64,000 bases of DNA. Source: CAZTDU01 sp050248795. GTDB taxonomy: Bacteria; Pseudomonadota; Gammaproteobacteria; Burkholderiales; SG8-39. The notes under the pieces were generated by a model. That model saw only the letters and a program-made list of their open reading frames with translations, was not told the origin of the DNA and made no database searches. Below, one piece after another: positions 15,549 to 23,917 of the stretch (position 1 is its first letter; every line of letters starts with the position of its first letter). The DNA is taken from assembly GCA_050248795.1 (NCBI GenBank), contig JBFWRS010000007.1, positions 47,733-111,732 of the forward strand, in the 5' to 3' direction. The translations under genes and the position numbers were made by a program.

Positions 15549-16711
15549 GCACCACGGAAATCGTCGCGCGCTGCGAACGCCTGTTCGAGGACCTCGAATT
15601 CGGCGCGGTGAAGGCATGGAAGGACGCCGCGCCCGGACGCAAGGCTATCGGCTACCTGCCGATCTACGTGCCGCGTGAGATCGTCCACGCCGCCGGCATG
15701 CTGCCGGTGGGCGTATTCGGCGGCGGCGACCGGCTGGAAGTGATCCAGGGCGATGCCTACTACCAGAGCTACATCTGCCGCATCCCGCGCTCGACGCTCG
15801 AGCTCGGGCTCACCGGGCGGCTGGACGTGCTCGACGGCGTGCTGTTCCCGTCGATCTGCGACGTCATCCGCAACCTGTCAGGCATGTGGCAGCTCCTCTT
15901 CAAGGACAAGTACGTCAAGTACGTCGACCTGCCGCAGGACTACGACGACGCCACCGGCGGCAGGTTCTACATCCACGAGATGCAGGCGCTGCGCGAGGAC
16001 CTCGGCAGGCTCGGCGGCAGCCCGGTCACCGACGACGCGCTGCGCGCCTCGATCGCGGTCTACAACGACAATCGCGCCGCGGTGAGGGAACTCTACGCCT
16101 ATCGCGCGCGCGAGCCCTGGCAGGTGCCGACTTCGGAGCTGTACCTGGTGCTGCGCGCGGGCGCTGTGCTGCCGCCCGAGGAACACACGCCGCTGATGCG
16201 CGAGTACCTCGCCGCGGCGCAGGCCGAGAAGCGTCCGCAGCGCGACAACGCCCGCGTGGTGCTGACCGGCGCGTTCTGCGAGCAGCCGCCGCTCGGGCTG
16301 ATCAAGTCGATAGAAATGGCGGGCTGCTACGTCGTCGACGACGATTTCCAGCTCATCCAGGGCTGGCTGCTGGACGAGGTGCCGGCCACGGGCGACCCGC
16401 TCGAGGAGCTGTCGAAGGCGTTCCTGCACCGCTCGGCGCAGACCTCGTCGAAGTACGACGAGAAGAAGGCCGACAAGGGCAGGCACCTGCTGCACCAGGT
16501 GAAGTCGCGCGGCGCCGAGGGCGTGGTGTTCGCCGCGCCGTCCTTCTGCGACCCGGCGCTGCTCGAGCGGCCGATGCTGCAGGAGGTGCTGGCGAAGCAC
16601 GGCATTCCCTACACCGCCTTCAAGTACGCGGAGAACACCGGCCAGATGGCGCCGATCCGCGAGCAGGCCGGCACCTTCGCCGATTCGATCAAACTGTGGA
16701 GCGCCGCATGA
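15545..16711 (+). CDS. bcrC: Benzoyl-CoA reductase subunit C
   Basis: The product has 388 residues of the HgdB/BcrBC family. Cysteines CRIPRST and CDVIRN near residues 78-105 and FCEQPPLG near 245 fit cluster-binding and active-site positions of the BC module. With BcrB it forms the module that binds benzoyl-CoA and a bridging [4Fe-4S] cluster and accepts electrons from the BcrAD ATPase. The order C-B-A-D matches Thauera and Azoarcus bcr operons. ATGA overlaps join it to dch and bcrB. The family also holds 2-hydroxyacyl-CoA dehydratases, but the bcrCBAD-fdx-kor-oah-dch context fixes the assignment to the benzoyl-CoA type. Confidence 0.94.
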   Translation: MSTTEIVARCERLFEDLEFGAVKAWKDAAPGRKAIGYLPIYVPREIVHAAGMLPVGVFGGGDRLEVIQGDAYYQSYICRIPRSTLELGLTGRLDVLDGVLFPSICDVIRNLSGMWQLLFKDKYVKYVDLPQDYDDATGGRFYIHEMQALREDLGRLGGSPVTDDALRASIAVYNDNRAAVRELYAYRAREPWQVPTSELYLVLRAGAVLPPEEHTPLMREYLAAAQAEKRPQRDNARVVLTGAFCEQPPLGLIKSIEMAGCYVVDDDFQLIQGWLLDEVPATGDPLEELSKAFLHRSAQTSSKYDEKKADKGRHLLHQVKSRGAEGVVFAAPSFCDPALLERPMLQEVLAKHGIPYTAFKYAENTGQMAPIREQAGTFADSIKLWSAA

Positions 16712-18000
16712 ACGCAGTCGCCGCGAAGAAGGAAGTCATCAAGGAAGACGCGATGCTGCTCCAGAAGGAGCTCATCAACCGCAACTACCACGAGCTCGCC
16801 ACCGCGCGCGAGCGCGGCAAAAAGGTGTCGGCGACCTTCGTGCCGGGCAACCTGAACGAGCTGCTGATGTGCTTCGACTTCGCGCGCAGCCTGCCCGAGA
16901 CCAACGCGCTGCAGAACGCGATGCGCAAGAAATCCGGCCGCATGGTGCTGGATGCGGAGCGCGACGGGCATTCCGAGGACGTTTGCACCTACGTCAAGGC
17001 CGACCTCGGCATGATGCTCGCCGGCGAGACCGGTCCCACCGGCGAACCGCTGCCGCGTCCGGACGTGCTGCTGCTGTCGTACACCGGCTGCTTCACCTTC
17101 ATGAAGTGGTTCGAGCTGGTGCGGCAGAAGTACGACTGCGAGACCACGATGCTGCACGTGCCCTACCAGGGCGACGGCACCATCAGCCCGGCGATGCGCG
17201 ACTACGTGGTGCGGCAACTGAAGGAGAAGGTGATCCCGACACTGGAGCGGGTGTCCGGCGTGAAGTTCGACATCGACCGCCTGCGCCAGTACATGCGCGA
17301 ATCGGCGAAGGCCGAGGAACACCTGGTCCACGTGCTGCAGAGCGCGAAGCAGCGTCCCAGCCCGATCGACGGTTACTTCGGCGCGGTGTACTACATCGGC
17401 CCGATCTTCACCGCGTTCCGCGGCGTGCCCGAGGCGACGAAGTACTACCAGGTGCTGCGCGACGAGGTGGACGCGCGCGTGCGCGCGGGCAAGGGCCCGG
17501 TGACGCCGGAAGGCGAGATGCCGGAGGAGAAGTACCGGCTGGTGGTCGAGGGGCCGCCCAACTGGACCAGCTTCCGCGACTTCTGGAAGATGTTCTACGA
17601 CGAGGGCGCGGTGGTCGTCGCCTCGACCTACTCGAAGGTGGGCGGCGTTTACGACTTCGGCTTCCGCCACGACCCGGAGCGGCCGCTGGAGTCGCTTGCC
17701 GAGTACTGCCTCGGCTGCTACACGAACCTGAACTTCCCGCAGCGCATCGACATGATCTGCCGCTACATGGACGAGTACCAGGCGGACGGGCTGCTGATCA
17801 ACTCGATCAAGAGCTGCAACAGCTTCTCCGCCGGCCAGTTGCTGATCCTGCGCGAGGTGGAGAAGCGCACCGGCAAGCCCGCGGCGTTCATCGAATCCGA
17901 CCTCGTGGACCCGCGCTACTTCTCGGCGGCGAACATCAAGAACCGGCTGGAGAGCTACTTCCAGATGGTGAAGCAGAAGCGCTCGGCGGGAGTGCACTAG
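16708..18000 (+). CDS. bcrB: Benzoyl-CoA reductase subunit B
   Basis: The product has 430 residues, the larger HgdB-type subunit of the substrate-binding module. Visible features are YTGCFTFMKWFEL near residue 130, the VYYIGPIFTAFRG region, YCLGCYTNLNFPQRIDM, and NSIKSCNSFSAGQL near 375, whose Cys residues are candidate cluster ligands. The enzyme performs ATP-driven two-electron reduction of benzoyl-CoA to cyclohexa-1,5-diene-1-carbonyl-CoA in the cytoplasm. The gene overlaps bcrC by 4 bases and is followed two bases later by bcrA. Methyl-substituted benzoyl-CoA reductases share this architecture, so the ring substituent range cannot be told from sequence. Confidence 0.94.
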   Translation: MNAVAAKKEVIKEDAMLLQKELINRNYHELATARERGKKVSATFVPGNLNELLMCFDFARSLPETNALQNAMRKKSGRMVLDAERDGHSEDVCTYVKADLGMMLAGETGPTGEPLPRPDVLLLSYTGCFTFMKWFELVRQKYDCETTMLHVPYQGDGTISPAMRDYVVRQLKEKVIPTLERVSGVKFDIDRLRQYMRESAKAEEHLVHVLQSAKQRPSPIDGYFGAVYYIGPIFTAFRGVPEATKYYQVLRDEVDARVRAGKGPVTPEGEMPEEKYRLVVEGPPNWTSFRDFWKMFYDEGAVVVASTYSKVGGVYDFGFRHDPERPLESLAEYCLGCYTNLNFPQRIDMICRYMDEYQADGLLINSIKSCNSFSAGQLLILREVEKRTGKPAAFIESDLVDPRYFSAANIKNRLESYFQMVKQKRSAGVH

Positions 18001-18002
18001 CC

Positions 18003-19328
18003 ATGAAGACCTTTATCGGCATCGACCTGGGCTCCACCACCACCAAGGCGGTGGTGATGGACGAGGCGCGCAAGGTGCTCGGGCGCGGCATCACCAATTC
18101 GCGCTCGAACTACGACACCGCCGCCGCGATCGCCAAGCAGGAGGCGCTGGTGGCGGCGCGGTTCCACCTGTTTCGCGAGGCCCTGGGCGCCAGCGGCGTG
18201 CTGGGCGGCGCGCTGGAGGACTTCATCGCGCAGCTCGAGCGCGACTTCCGGCTGGAGCAGTTCCTCGAGCAGCTCGCCGACCTCGCCGAGGTTTGCGCGC
18301 GCAATGCCGCCGTACCCGGGGTGGTCGCGGCGCTCGGCACGCTGTTCGAACTGCTGCGTGCCGAGGCGGCCTCGCTCTTCGCCCCCGGTGCGAAGCGGAA
18401 GAGCGACTTCTTCCGCGACATCGCCGGCAGCCGCTACCTGGCGCTGGGCGAGGCGGTGGCGAAGGACGCCGGCATCCGCTACGACCAGTTGCTGAACGCG
18501 TTCGACCGCTCGATCATCGAGGTCGAGAACCGGGTCTACGACGCGTCGATCTCGAAGAACCTGCTCGCCGCGCTCGAGCGCACGTACAGGGCGATGCCCG
18601 AAACCCTGTCCAGGAAGTCCGCGATCGCCGCGCCGATCAAGGGCGTGCTCGATACCATGCTGGAGGAGACTTACGTCATCGGCACCGGCTACGGCCGCGC
18701 GCGGCTGCCGTTCTCGAAGGAACACGTGCGCTCCGAGATCCTCTGCCACGGCCTCGGCGCGCACGTCATGTATCCGGGCACCGCGACGGTGCTGGACATC
18801 GGCGGCCAGGACACCAAGGCCATCCAGGTGGACCCGCACGGCATCGTCGAATCGTTCCAGATGAACGATCGCTGCGCCGCTGGCTGCGGGCGCTACCTCG
18901 GCTACATCGCCGACGAGATGAACATGGGCCTGCACGAACTCGGGCCGCTGGCGATGAAGTCGACCAAGACCGTGCGCATCAATTCCACCTGCACGGTGTT
19001 CGCCGGCGCCGAGCTGCGCGACCGCCTGTCGCTGGGGGAGAAGCGCGAGGACATCATGGCTGGGCTGCATCGCGCCATCGTGCTGCGCGCGATGTCCATC
19101 CTCGCGCGCTCGGGCGGCATCCGCAACGAGTTCACCTTCACCGGCGGCGTCGCCAAGAACGAGGCGGCGGTAAAGGCGCTGATGGACCTGGTGCGCGAGA
19201 ACTACGGCGAGGTGACGCTGAACATCGACCCCGACTCGATCTACACCGGGGCGCTGGGCGGTGCGACCTTCGCCTGGCGCGCGGTGATGGAAGAGGGCAA
19301 GGCGATCGAACACCGGGAGGCGGCATGA
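18003..19328 (+). CDS. bcrA: Benzoyl-CoA reductase subunit A (ASKHA ATPase)
   Basis: The product has 441 residues with the ASKHA ATP-binding fold: phosphate 1 loop GIDLGSTTTKAV at residue 5, phosphate 2 loop LDIGGQDTKAI near 265, and the FTGGVAKN adenosine loop near 380. Cys residues in NDRCAAGCGRYL and NSTCTVFAGAEL bind the [4Fe-4S] cluster shared with BcrD at the dimer interface. An insertion of about 150 residues (about 45-200) separates the two halves, as in BcrA rather than the shorter BcrD. It couples ATP hydrolysis to electron transfer from ferredoxin to BcrBC. It overlaps bcrD by 4 bases. Confidence 0.94.
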   Translation: MKTFIGIDLGSTTTKAVVMDEARKVLGRGITNSRSNYDTAAAIAKQEALVAARFHLFREALGASGVLGGALEDFIAQLERDFRLEQFLEQLADLAEVCARNAAVPGVVAALGTLFELLRAEAASLFAPGAKRKSDFFRDIAGSRYLALGEAVAKDAGIRYDQLLNAFDRSIIEVENRVYDASISKNLLAALERTYRAMPETLSRKSAIAAPIKGVLDTMLEETYVIGTGYGRARLPFSKEHVRSEILCHGLGAHVMYPGTATVLDIGGQDTKAIQVDPHGIVESFQMNDRCAAGCGRYLGYIADEMNMGLHELGPLAMKSTKTVRINSTCTVFAGAELRDRLSLGEKREDIMAGLHRAIVLRAMSILARSGGIRNEFTFTGGVAKNEAAVKALMDLVRENYGEVTLNIDPDSIYTGALGGATFAWRAVMEEGKAIEHREAA

Positions 19329-20155
19329 GCATCACCGCGGGCATAGACATCGGCTCCGGCTGCGTGAAGACGGTGCTGTTTCGCGACGGCGACTGGCTGG
19401 CGCGGCGCGTCGAGCGCATCCGCCGCCGCGACCCGATGGAGCTGGCGAAGCAGGGCTACGACGAGGTGCTCGCGGAGGCGGGCGTAGCCGCGCGCGACGT
19501 GGACTACGTCGCCACCACCGGCGAGGGCGAGAACGCCAGTTTCGCCACCGGGCATTTCTACTCGATGACCACGCACGCGCGCGGCGGCGTGTTCCTCGAG
19601 CCGCAGGCGCGCGCGGTGGTGGACATCGGCGCGCTCAACGGCCGCGCCATCTGGATCGACGAGCGCGGCAAGGTGCTGGCCTACAAGATGACCAGCCAGT
19701 GCGCGTCGGGCTCGGGCCAGTTCCTCGAGAACATCGCGCGCTACCTCGGCGCGGCGGTCGAGGAGATCGGGCCGCTGTCGCGCACCTCGCAGAACCCGGA
19801 GAAGGTCAGCTCGATCTGCGCGGTGCTCGCCGAGACCGACGTCATCAACATGGTGTCGCGCGGCATCGCCACCGCGGACATCCTCAAGGGCATCCACATC
19901 TCGATGGCGTCGCGGCTGGTGAAGCTGCTGAAGGTCACCGGTATCACCAGCGGCACGGTGCTGCTGACCGGCGGCCTCGCGCTGGACGAAGGACTGCTCG
20001 CCGCGCTGCAGGAGGAACTGGTAAACGAGAAGGTCGCCGGCCTTGCCGCGATCAGCCACCCGGATTCGATCTACGCCGGCGCCATCGGCGCGGCGCTGTG
20101 GGGCGCCTTCCGGCACCAGCGCCTGCGCGAGTTGCGCGAACGCGCCGCTGCCTGA
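19325..20155 (+). CDS. bcrD: Benzoyl-CoA reductase subunit D (ASKHA ATPase)
   Basis: The product has 276 residues and is the compact partner of BcrA. The phosphate 1 loop GIDIGSGCVKTVLF is at residue 5, the phosphate 2 region VDIGALNGRAI near 100, CASGSGQFLENIAR near 128, SSICAVLAETDVI near 163, and LTGGLALDEG near 218. The two central Cys residues would hold half of the interface [4Fe-4S] cluster. Length and motifs match the activator subunit of the Thauera-type enzyme. The stop is followed 23 bases later by the ferredoxin ATG. Confidence 0.94.
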   Translation: MSITAGIDIGSGCVKTVLFRDGDWLARRVERIRRRDPMELAKQGYDEVLAEAGVAARDVDYVATTGEGENASFATGHFYSMTTHARGGVFLEPQARAVVDIGALNGRAIWIDERGKVLAYKMTSQCASGSGQFLENIARYLGAAVEEIGPLSRTSQNPEKVSSICAVLAETDVINMVSRGIATADILKGIHISMASRLVKLLKVTGITSGTVLLTGGLALDEGLLAALQEELVNEKVAGLAAISHPDSIYAGAIGAALWGAFRHQRLRELRERAAA

Positions 20156-20178
20156 GCGCGCAAAGCAAAGGAGACATC

Positions 20179-20424
20179 ATGGCCCTGACCATCATCGACA
20201 CCTGCACCGCCTGCGACGCCTGTCCCTCGGTGTGCCCGAACGAAGCCATCACCGCCGGCGACCCGCTCTACGTCATCGACCCGGCGAAGTGCACCGAGTG
20301 CGTGGGCGCCCACGACGAGCCGCAATGCAAGCTGGTGTGCCCGGCAGACTGCATCGTGCAGCACCCCGACTTCGCCGAAACGCCCGAGCAGCTGCAGGAG
20401 AAGTACCAGGCGCTGCACGGCTAG
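20179..20424 (+). CDS. fdx: 2[4Fe-4S] ferredoxin of the benzoyl-CoA pathway
   Basis: The product has 81 residues with two cluster motifs. The first is the regular CTACDACPSVCP at residue 9. The second is CTECVGAHDEPQCKLVCP, where a CX8C spacing with the DEPQ insert marks the Chromatium/Thauera-type ferredoxin rather than the clostridial type. A strong AAGGAGAC ribosome site precedes the ATG. It carries electrons from KorAB to BcrAD. It is the last gene of the oah-bcr operon and is followed by a small GC hairpin. Confidence 0.95.
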   Translation: MALTIIDTCTACDACPSVCPNEAITAGDPLYVIDPAKCTECVGAHDEPQCKLVCPADCIVQHPDFAETPEQLQEKYQALHG

Positions 20425-20432
20425 GACAGGGC

Positions 20433-20445
20433 GCCGCCGGGCGGC
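20433..20445 (+). terminator. Weak GC hairpin after fdx, possible terminator
   Basis: GCCGC-CGG-GCGGC forms a 5-base stem with a 3-base loop 9 bases after the fdx stop. No T-run follows, so it is a poor intrinsic terminator and may only mark the operon end. Such hairpins are frequent by chance in this GC range. Confidence 0.25.
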
Positions 20446-20515
20446 TTCGCCGTGGCGAGACCTGGCGGGGGTTTGGCCGGTACGATGTAGCCTTCGTGTC
20501 CGCACGAGGTTGCCG

Positions 20516-21151
20516 ATGTACCTGCCGAAGCTCTATGAAGAAGCGCGCGAGGAGGAACTGCTGCGCACCATCGCGGCGCATCCGCTGGGCGCGCTGGTGC
20601 GCAACCGGCCGGATGGCCCGGATGCCGACCATGTGCCGTTCCTGGTGGATGAGGCGAGCGAGGCGCCGCGCAAGCTGATCGCGCACGTGGCGCGCGCCAA
20701 CCCGCTGTGGAAGGAGGCGCAGGACGGCGAGCCGGTGCTGGTGATCTTCCGCGCCGAGAACGCCTACGTCTCGCCCAACTGGTATCCGAGCAAGCACGAA
20801 GCCCACCGCCAGGTGCCGACCTGGAACTACCGCGTGGTGCACGTGCACGGCAGGCTGCGCATCCGCGACGACGAGCGCTTCGTGCGCGGCGTCGTGGCGC
20901 GGCTCACGCGCACCCACGAGGCGGGCACCGGGTCGCCGAAGCCGTGGAAGATGACCGACTCTGCGCCCGAGTACATAGACCAGATGCTCGCCGCGATCGT
21001 CGGCATCGAGGTCGAGGTGACGCGCATGGTGGGCAAGTCGAAAATCGGCCAGAACAAGGAAGCGCGCGACCGCATCAACGCGGCCGAGGAGCTGCGCAAG
21101 CGCGGCGAGGAGGCGCTCGCCCGTGCGATGCTCGGCGTCGGGGACGCCTAG
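20516..21151 (+). CDS. PaiB-family FMN-binding protein
   Basis: The product has 211 residues. It starts MYLPKLYEE, the conserved beginning of PaiB proteins, and contains VHGRLRI and the YVSPNWYPSKHE motif near residues 84-95, typical of this split-barrel flavin-binding family. The ATG at 20516 is preferred over a TTG two codons earlier because GAGG lies at the right distance. The family is annotated as a negative regulator of sporulation and protease genes in Bacillus, but the fold suggests a flavin or heme oxidoreductase. It converges on the NnrS-like gene, overlapping it by 4 bases. A role in this locus is not evident. Confidence 0.85.
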   Translation: MYLPKLYEEAREEELLRTIAAHPLGALVRNRPDGPDADHVPFLVDEASEAPRKLIAHVARANPLWKEAQDGEPVLVIFRAENAYVSPNWYPSKHEAHRQVPTWNYRVVHVHGRLRIRDDERFVRGVVARLTRTHEAGTGSPKPWKMTDSAPEYIDQMLAAIVGIEVEVTRMVGKSKIGQNKEARDRINAAEELRKRGEEALARAMLGVGDA

Positions 21152-22212
21152 CGCCTGCGTGCGCTGAGCACCAGGCCGAGCGCGCAGGCGATGAACAGCG
21201 CGATCGCCGCGGCGTTGCCGGCGCCGCCGGCAGCGCGCAAGCTTGCCGAACCCGCGAGGTCGCCCAGCACGCGCAGCGCCAGCGCGGCGTGCAGCAGCAC
21301 CAGCGGCGCGTACAGCAGCGCGTGGTACGGGAAGCGGATCCGCAGCACCGCGGGCAGGATCACCGGTGCGTGCCCGAACACCATCGAGAAGACGAAGCCC
21401 AGCAGCAGCGCGTGCACCGCGGCGTCCCACAGCTCGCGGCCGGCGCCGCCGAGTGCGAGCGCAGCGCCGCCCAGCGCCAGCCAGACGTAGCCGGCGAGCA
21501 GGCATAGCGCGATGTAGCGCGTGATGCCGCTTGCGCGCACCGTGCGCGAGGCGATGTCGTAGCGCGCAAGCCATGCGGCAAGCGCGACGAGCAGCACCCC
21601 GGCTGCGCGCAGCGCGGCGTCGGTCCACCACGGTGCGACGAAGGCGACGAGCAGCAGCGCCAATGCGATGACGACGAACGCCGTGCGTGCGGCCGGCGGC
21701 GGGCGCAGCAGCCTGGATAGCTCCAGCCGCTCGCCGCCGATGGTGAGCGCAAAGAACGCGATCCAGCCCAGCGTCGCCGATTCGAGCGCCACGCCGGCGG
21801 CGAGCGCCAGGTTGGCGACCAGCAGCGCGGCCGCGCCCAGCACCAGCACCGCCATGTGCATGACGCGCTGGCGCAGCCAGATGACGACGCTTGCCGCGGT
21901 GAAGAGTCCTGCGCCGGCGATGAAGCAGGCAAACGCGGCCTCGCTGCGGCCGGCGAGCAGCGCGATGCCGCCCGCGCCGCAGGCGATGGGTGCCGCGTAC
22001 GCCCACAGGCGCCCGAGCGCGACTGCGCGCTCGAGCGATATCAGCGTGCCGAAGAAGGCGCTGGCCATCAGCGCGCCATGCCAGGCGATGCCCGCGGTCG
22101 GCGCCGGGGCGGAGATGCCCAGCCGCACCAGCCCGCCGGCGATGCCGCTGGCGAGCGCGATCACGCCCAGCACCAGCAAGGGCACGCGCGCGGACGGCGG
22201 CAGGTCGCGCAT
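21148..22212 (-). CDS. NnrS-like polytopic membrane protein
   Basis: The product has 354 residues, about 10-12 transmembrane helices and very few charges. Conserved His residues occur in AWHGALMASAFFG near residue 43 and in AVHALLLGFVFSMVFGHAPVILPAVL near 265-290. This second block is the NnrS-type signature that may hold heme/copper. NnrS proteins protect denitrifiers against nitric oxide and iron nitrosylation. The ATG at 22212 is preferred over an upstream extension because the preceding gene stops at 22218. It lies behind a MIP18-type Fe-S protein gene. It is more divergent than the second NnrS at 31622-32761, so I call it NnrS-like. Confidence 0.75.
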   Translation of the reverse strand: MRDLPPSARVPLLVLGVIALASGIAGGLVRLGISAPAPTAGIAWHGALMASAFFGTLISLERAVALGRLWAYAAPIACGAGGIALLAGRSEAAFACFIAGAGLFTAASVVIWLRQRVMHMAVLVLGAAALLVANLALAAGVALESATLGWIAFFALTIGGERLELSRLLRPPPAARTAFVVIALALLLVAFVAPWWTDAALRAAGVLLVALAAWLARYDIASRTVRASGITRYIALCLLAGYVWLALGGAALALGGAGRELWDAAVHALLLGFVFSMVFGHAPVILPAVLRIRFPYHALLYAPLVLLHAALALRVLGDLAGSASLRAAGGAGNAAAIALFIACALGLVLSARRR

Positions 22213-22217
22213 CCCGC

Positions 22218-22532
22218 CTACAGGCCGAAGCGCTGCCGCACCGCGTCGCTGACGCGCTCGGGCGTCCACGGCGGCTCGAACACCACGTTTACGCGTACCT
22301 CGGCCGCCCCGGGGCAAGCGTCACGGATGGCCTCGCGCGCCTCGTCGGCGATCGATTCCGCCGCCGGACAGGCGGGCGAAGTCATGGTGACGTCCACGTC
22401 GACCAGCCCGGGGCTGCAGTCGACGCGGTAGACCAGACCGAGGTCGACGATGTTCTCGCCGATCTCGGGGTCGATCACCATGCGCAGGGCATCCCAGACC
22501 GTCGACTCGTCAGCGCTCACGCGGGCCTCCAC
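22218..22532 (-). CDS. MIP18/DUF59-family iron-sulfur assembly protein
   Basis: The product has 104 residues. It shows the family start IDPEIGENIVDLGLVYRV, a central TSPACPAAE with the reactive Cys near residue 55, and the VFEPPWTPERVS ending that is nearly invariant in MIP18/SufT/PaaD-type proteins. Members help insert or repair Fe-S clusters. It is the first gene of a two-gene operon with the NnrS-like protein, five bases apart, so a function in repair of nitric-oxide-damaged clusters is plausible. An FNR-like box lies in its promoter region at 22544-22557. Confidence 0.88.
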   Translation of the reverse strand: MEARVSADESTVWDALRMVIDPEIGENIVDLGLVYRVDCSPGLVDVDVTMTSPACPAAESIADEAREAIRDACPGAAEVRVNVVFEPPWTPERVSDAVRQRFGL

Positions 22533-22543
22533 TGCGCGCGGAC

Positions 22544-22557
22544 TTGCGCCAGATCAA
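22544..22557. promoter_or_regulatory. FNR/Dnr-type box between the MIP18 and DUF6455 genes
   Basis: TTGCG-CCAG-ATCAA has a perfect right half and TTG in the left. The centre is 55.5 bases from the DUF6455 ATG, which leaves room for a promoter and the strong AAAGGAGG ribosome site. Only 18 bases separate its centre from the MIP18 start, so the plus-strand gene is the better target. Confidence 0.55.
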
Positions 22558-22605
22558 GGAATGCCGCGGGCCGCGGCGTAGCGTAGGAGCAGCAAAGGAG
22601 GCGTC

Positions 22606-22929
22606 ATGGAAACTCATCTGACAACGATACTGTTGGTTGCATGGGTGGTGCTCGGCGCGCTGCTCGTCTGGGGCGTGGCCTTCGCCTGGCAGCGGGCGAT
22701 GCGCAACGATGCACCGTTGCCGCTGTTCGGGCTGCTCGAGCGCCGCGGACTGGCGCTTGCGCGCTTCGGCGAAGCCGCAGGGGCGAACGGGCTGGGACAG
22801 GCGGTGCGGCGCTGCACCTTCTGCCGCTCGCGCGACACCTGCGGGCAGCTCACCGACGACACGGGCGCGATCCCGGAGGGCTGCCCGAACGCGGGCCTGC
22901 TCGCGCAGCTCACGCCGCCACGCGCTTGA
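22606..22929 (+). CDS. DUF6455-type membrane-anchored cysteine protein
   Basis: The product has 107 residues: one N-terminal transmembrane helix (about 6-26) and a soluble tail with the cysteine pattern CTFCRSRDTC and GCPNAG near residues 66-95. This CX2CX5C...C arrangement matches a small family (DUF6455) often found near denitrification genes; the family name is from memory. A strong ribosome site and an upstream FNR-like box suggest anaerobic expression. The cysteines may bind a metal or Fe-S cluster. Function is unknown. The 3' end overlaps the convergent GNAT gene by 20 bases. Confidence 0.75.
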   Translation: METHLTTILLVAWVVLGALLVWGVAFAWQRAMRNDAPLPLFGLLERRGLALARFGEAAGANGLGQAVRRCTFCRSRDTCGQLTDDTGAIPEGCPNAGLLAQLTPPRA

Positions 22930-23917
22930 AGCACGCCAGTCGCTGCGCCGGCGCGAAGCCGGCGCCGTAGAAGAAGCCCAGCAGTTCCAGCGCGCGCGCG
23001 GCCACTACGGTTTCGACGCGCTCGATGCGCAGCGCGTCCAGGTTGAGGAACAGCTGCTGCAGCAGCGCGTGGCCGACGCCGCGCTGCGCGAATTCCGGCG
23101 CCACGCCGATGGTGTCGATCACCGCTACCGGTTCGGTGCGGCCGAAGTCGCCGAGGTCGGCGCGCGCCATGACGAACCCGGCCATCACGCCGTCGATGCG
23201 CGCGGCGAGCGAGACGCGCACGCCGGATTCGCGCAAGGCCTCGTCAAGCGCATGCCGCATGTAGGCTTGCCGGTCGCGGCCGGTGATGTGGCGATCGATG
23301 CGCACCACGTCGTCCAGGTCCTTCGCGGTGAGCAGGCGCAGGTCGGCCGTGTCGCGTGCAAGCTGCTCGAAGTCGTTCGCCGCCGGCGCGCTCCAGTCGT
23401 TGGCGTCGCCGGACTTCGTGCGCGAGGGCGAGCCGACCGACTCGGCGCGGCCGAGCAGCGGGCTGGCGCGCAGCTCGCAGTCGAGGATGTGGCTGGGCGC
23501 CAGCGCATAGCCTGCGCCGGCGAGGAAGCGCAGCATGGCGGTATCGCGCCATGCCACCGCAGTGCGGAACTCCTCGAGCGAGCGCTTGCGTGCCTCGTCC
23601 TCGAGCGCGCGGTGCAGCGCCTGGCCGACGCCGCGTCGTTGCGCCGCGGGCGCGACGCCGATCACCTCGAGCCGCAACGCCGGCTTCGTAAGGCCGAATT
23701 CGCCCTCGAGCACGCGCGCCAGCGCATGGCCGACGACGGCGCCGCCGGCCTCCGCGGCGAACTGCAGGTGCAGTTCGGGCTGGCGCAGCGCCGCCGCGAG
23801 CCTGCGCTCGAAGTAGGCGCGCCGCGTGCGGCCGGCAAGCGACGCATCCAGCGCCACCACTGCGTCCAGGTCGGCGCCGGCAAGGCGCCTCAACTTCACA
23901 TCGCGTATTGCGTCCAT
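22910..23917 (-). CDS. Tandem GNAT acetyltransferase
   Basis: The product has 335 residues and two GNAT domains. The N-terminal one (about 1-160) has the acetyl-CoA loop APAAQRRGVGQALH, the C-terminal one (about 175-335) has APEFAQRRGVGHALL-type residues. Both loops keep the Q/RxxGxG/A pattern, so both may be active. The two domains share LDAVVALD- and LDDVVRID-type starts, which points to internal duplication. The substrate is unknown. The start lies 22 bases inside the hemerythrin gene, in an operon paaK-hemerythrin-GNAT. The single-domain GNAT at 30325 shares the same N-terminal pattern. Confidence 0.85.
   Translation of the reverse strand: MDAIRDVKLRRLAGADLDAVVALDASLAGRTRRAYFERRLAAALRQPELHLQFAAEAGGAVVGHALARVLEGEFGLTKPALRLEVIGVAPAAQRRGVGQALHRALEDEARKRSLEEFRTAVAWRDTAMLRFLAGAGYALAPSHILDCELRASPLLGRAESVGSPSRTKSGDANDWSAPAANDFEQLARDTADLRLLTAKDLDDVVRIDRHITGRDRQAYMRHALDEALRESGVRVSLAARIDGVMAGFVMARADLGDFGRTEPVAVIDTIGVAPEFAQRGVGHALLQQLFLNLDALRIERVETVVAARALELLGFFYGAGFAPAQRLACFKRVAA

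Noticed and set aside
20433..20445. Strong intrinsic terminator after fdx
   Set aside because: Stem is only five bases and there is no T-run; kept only as a low-confidence feature.
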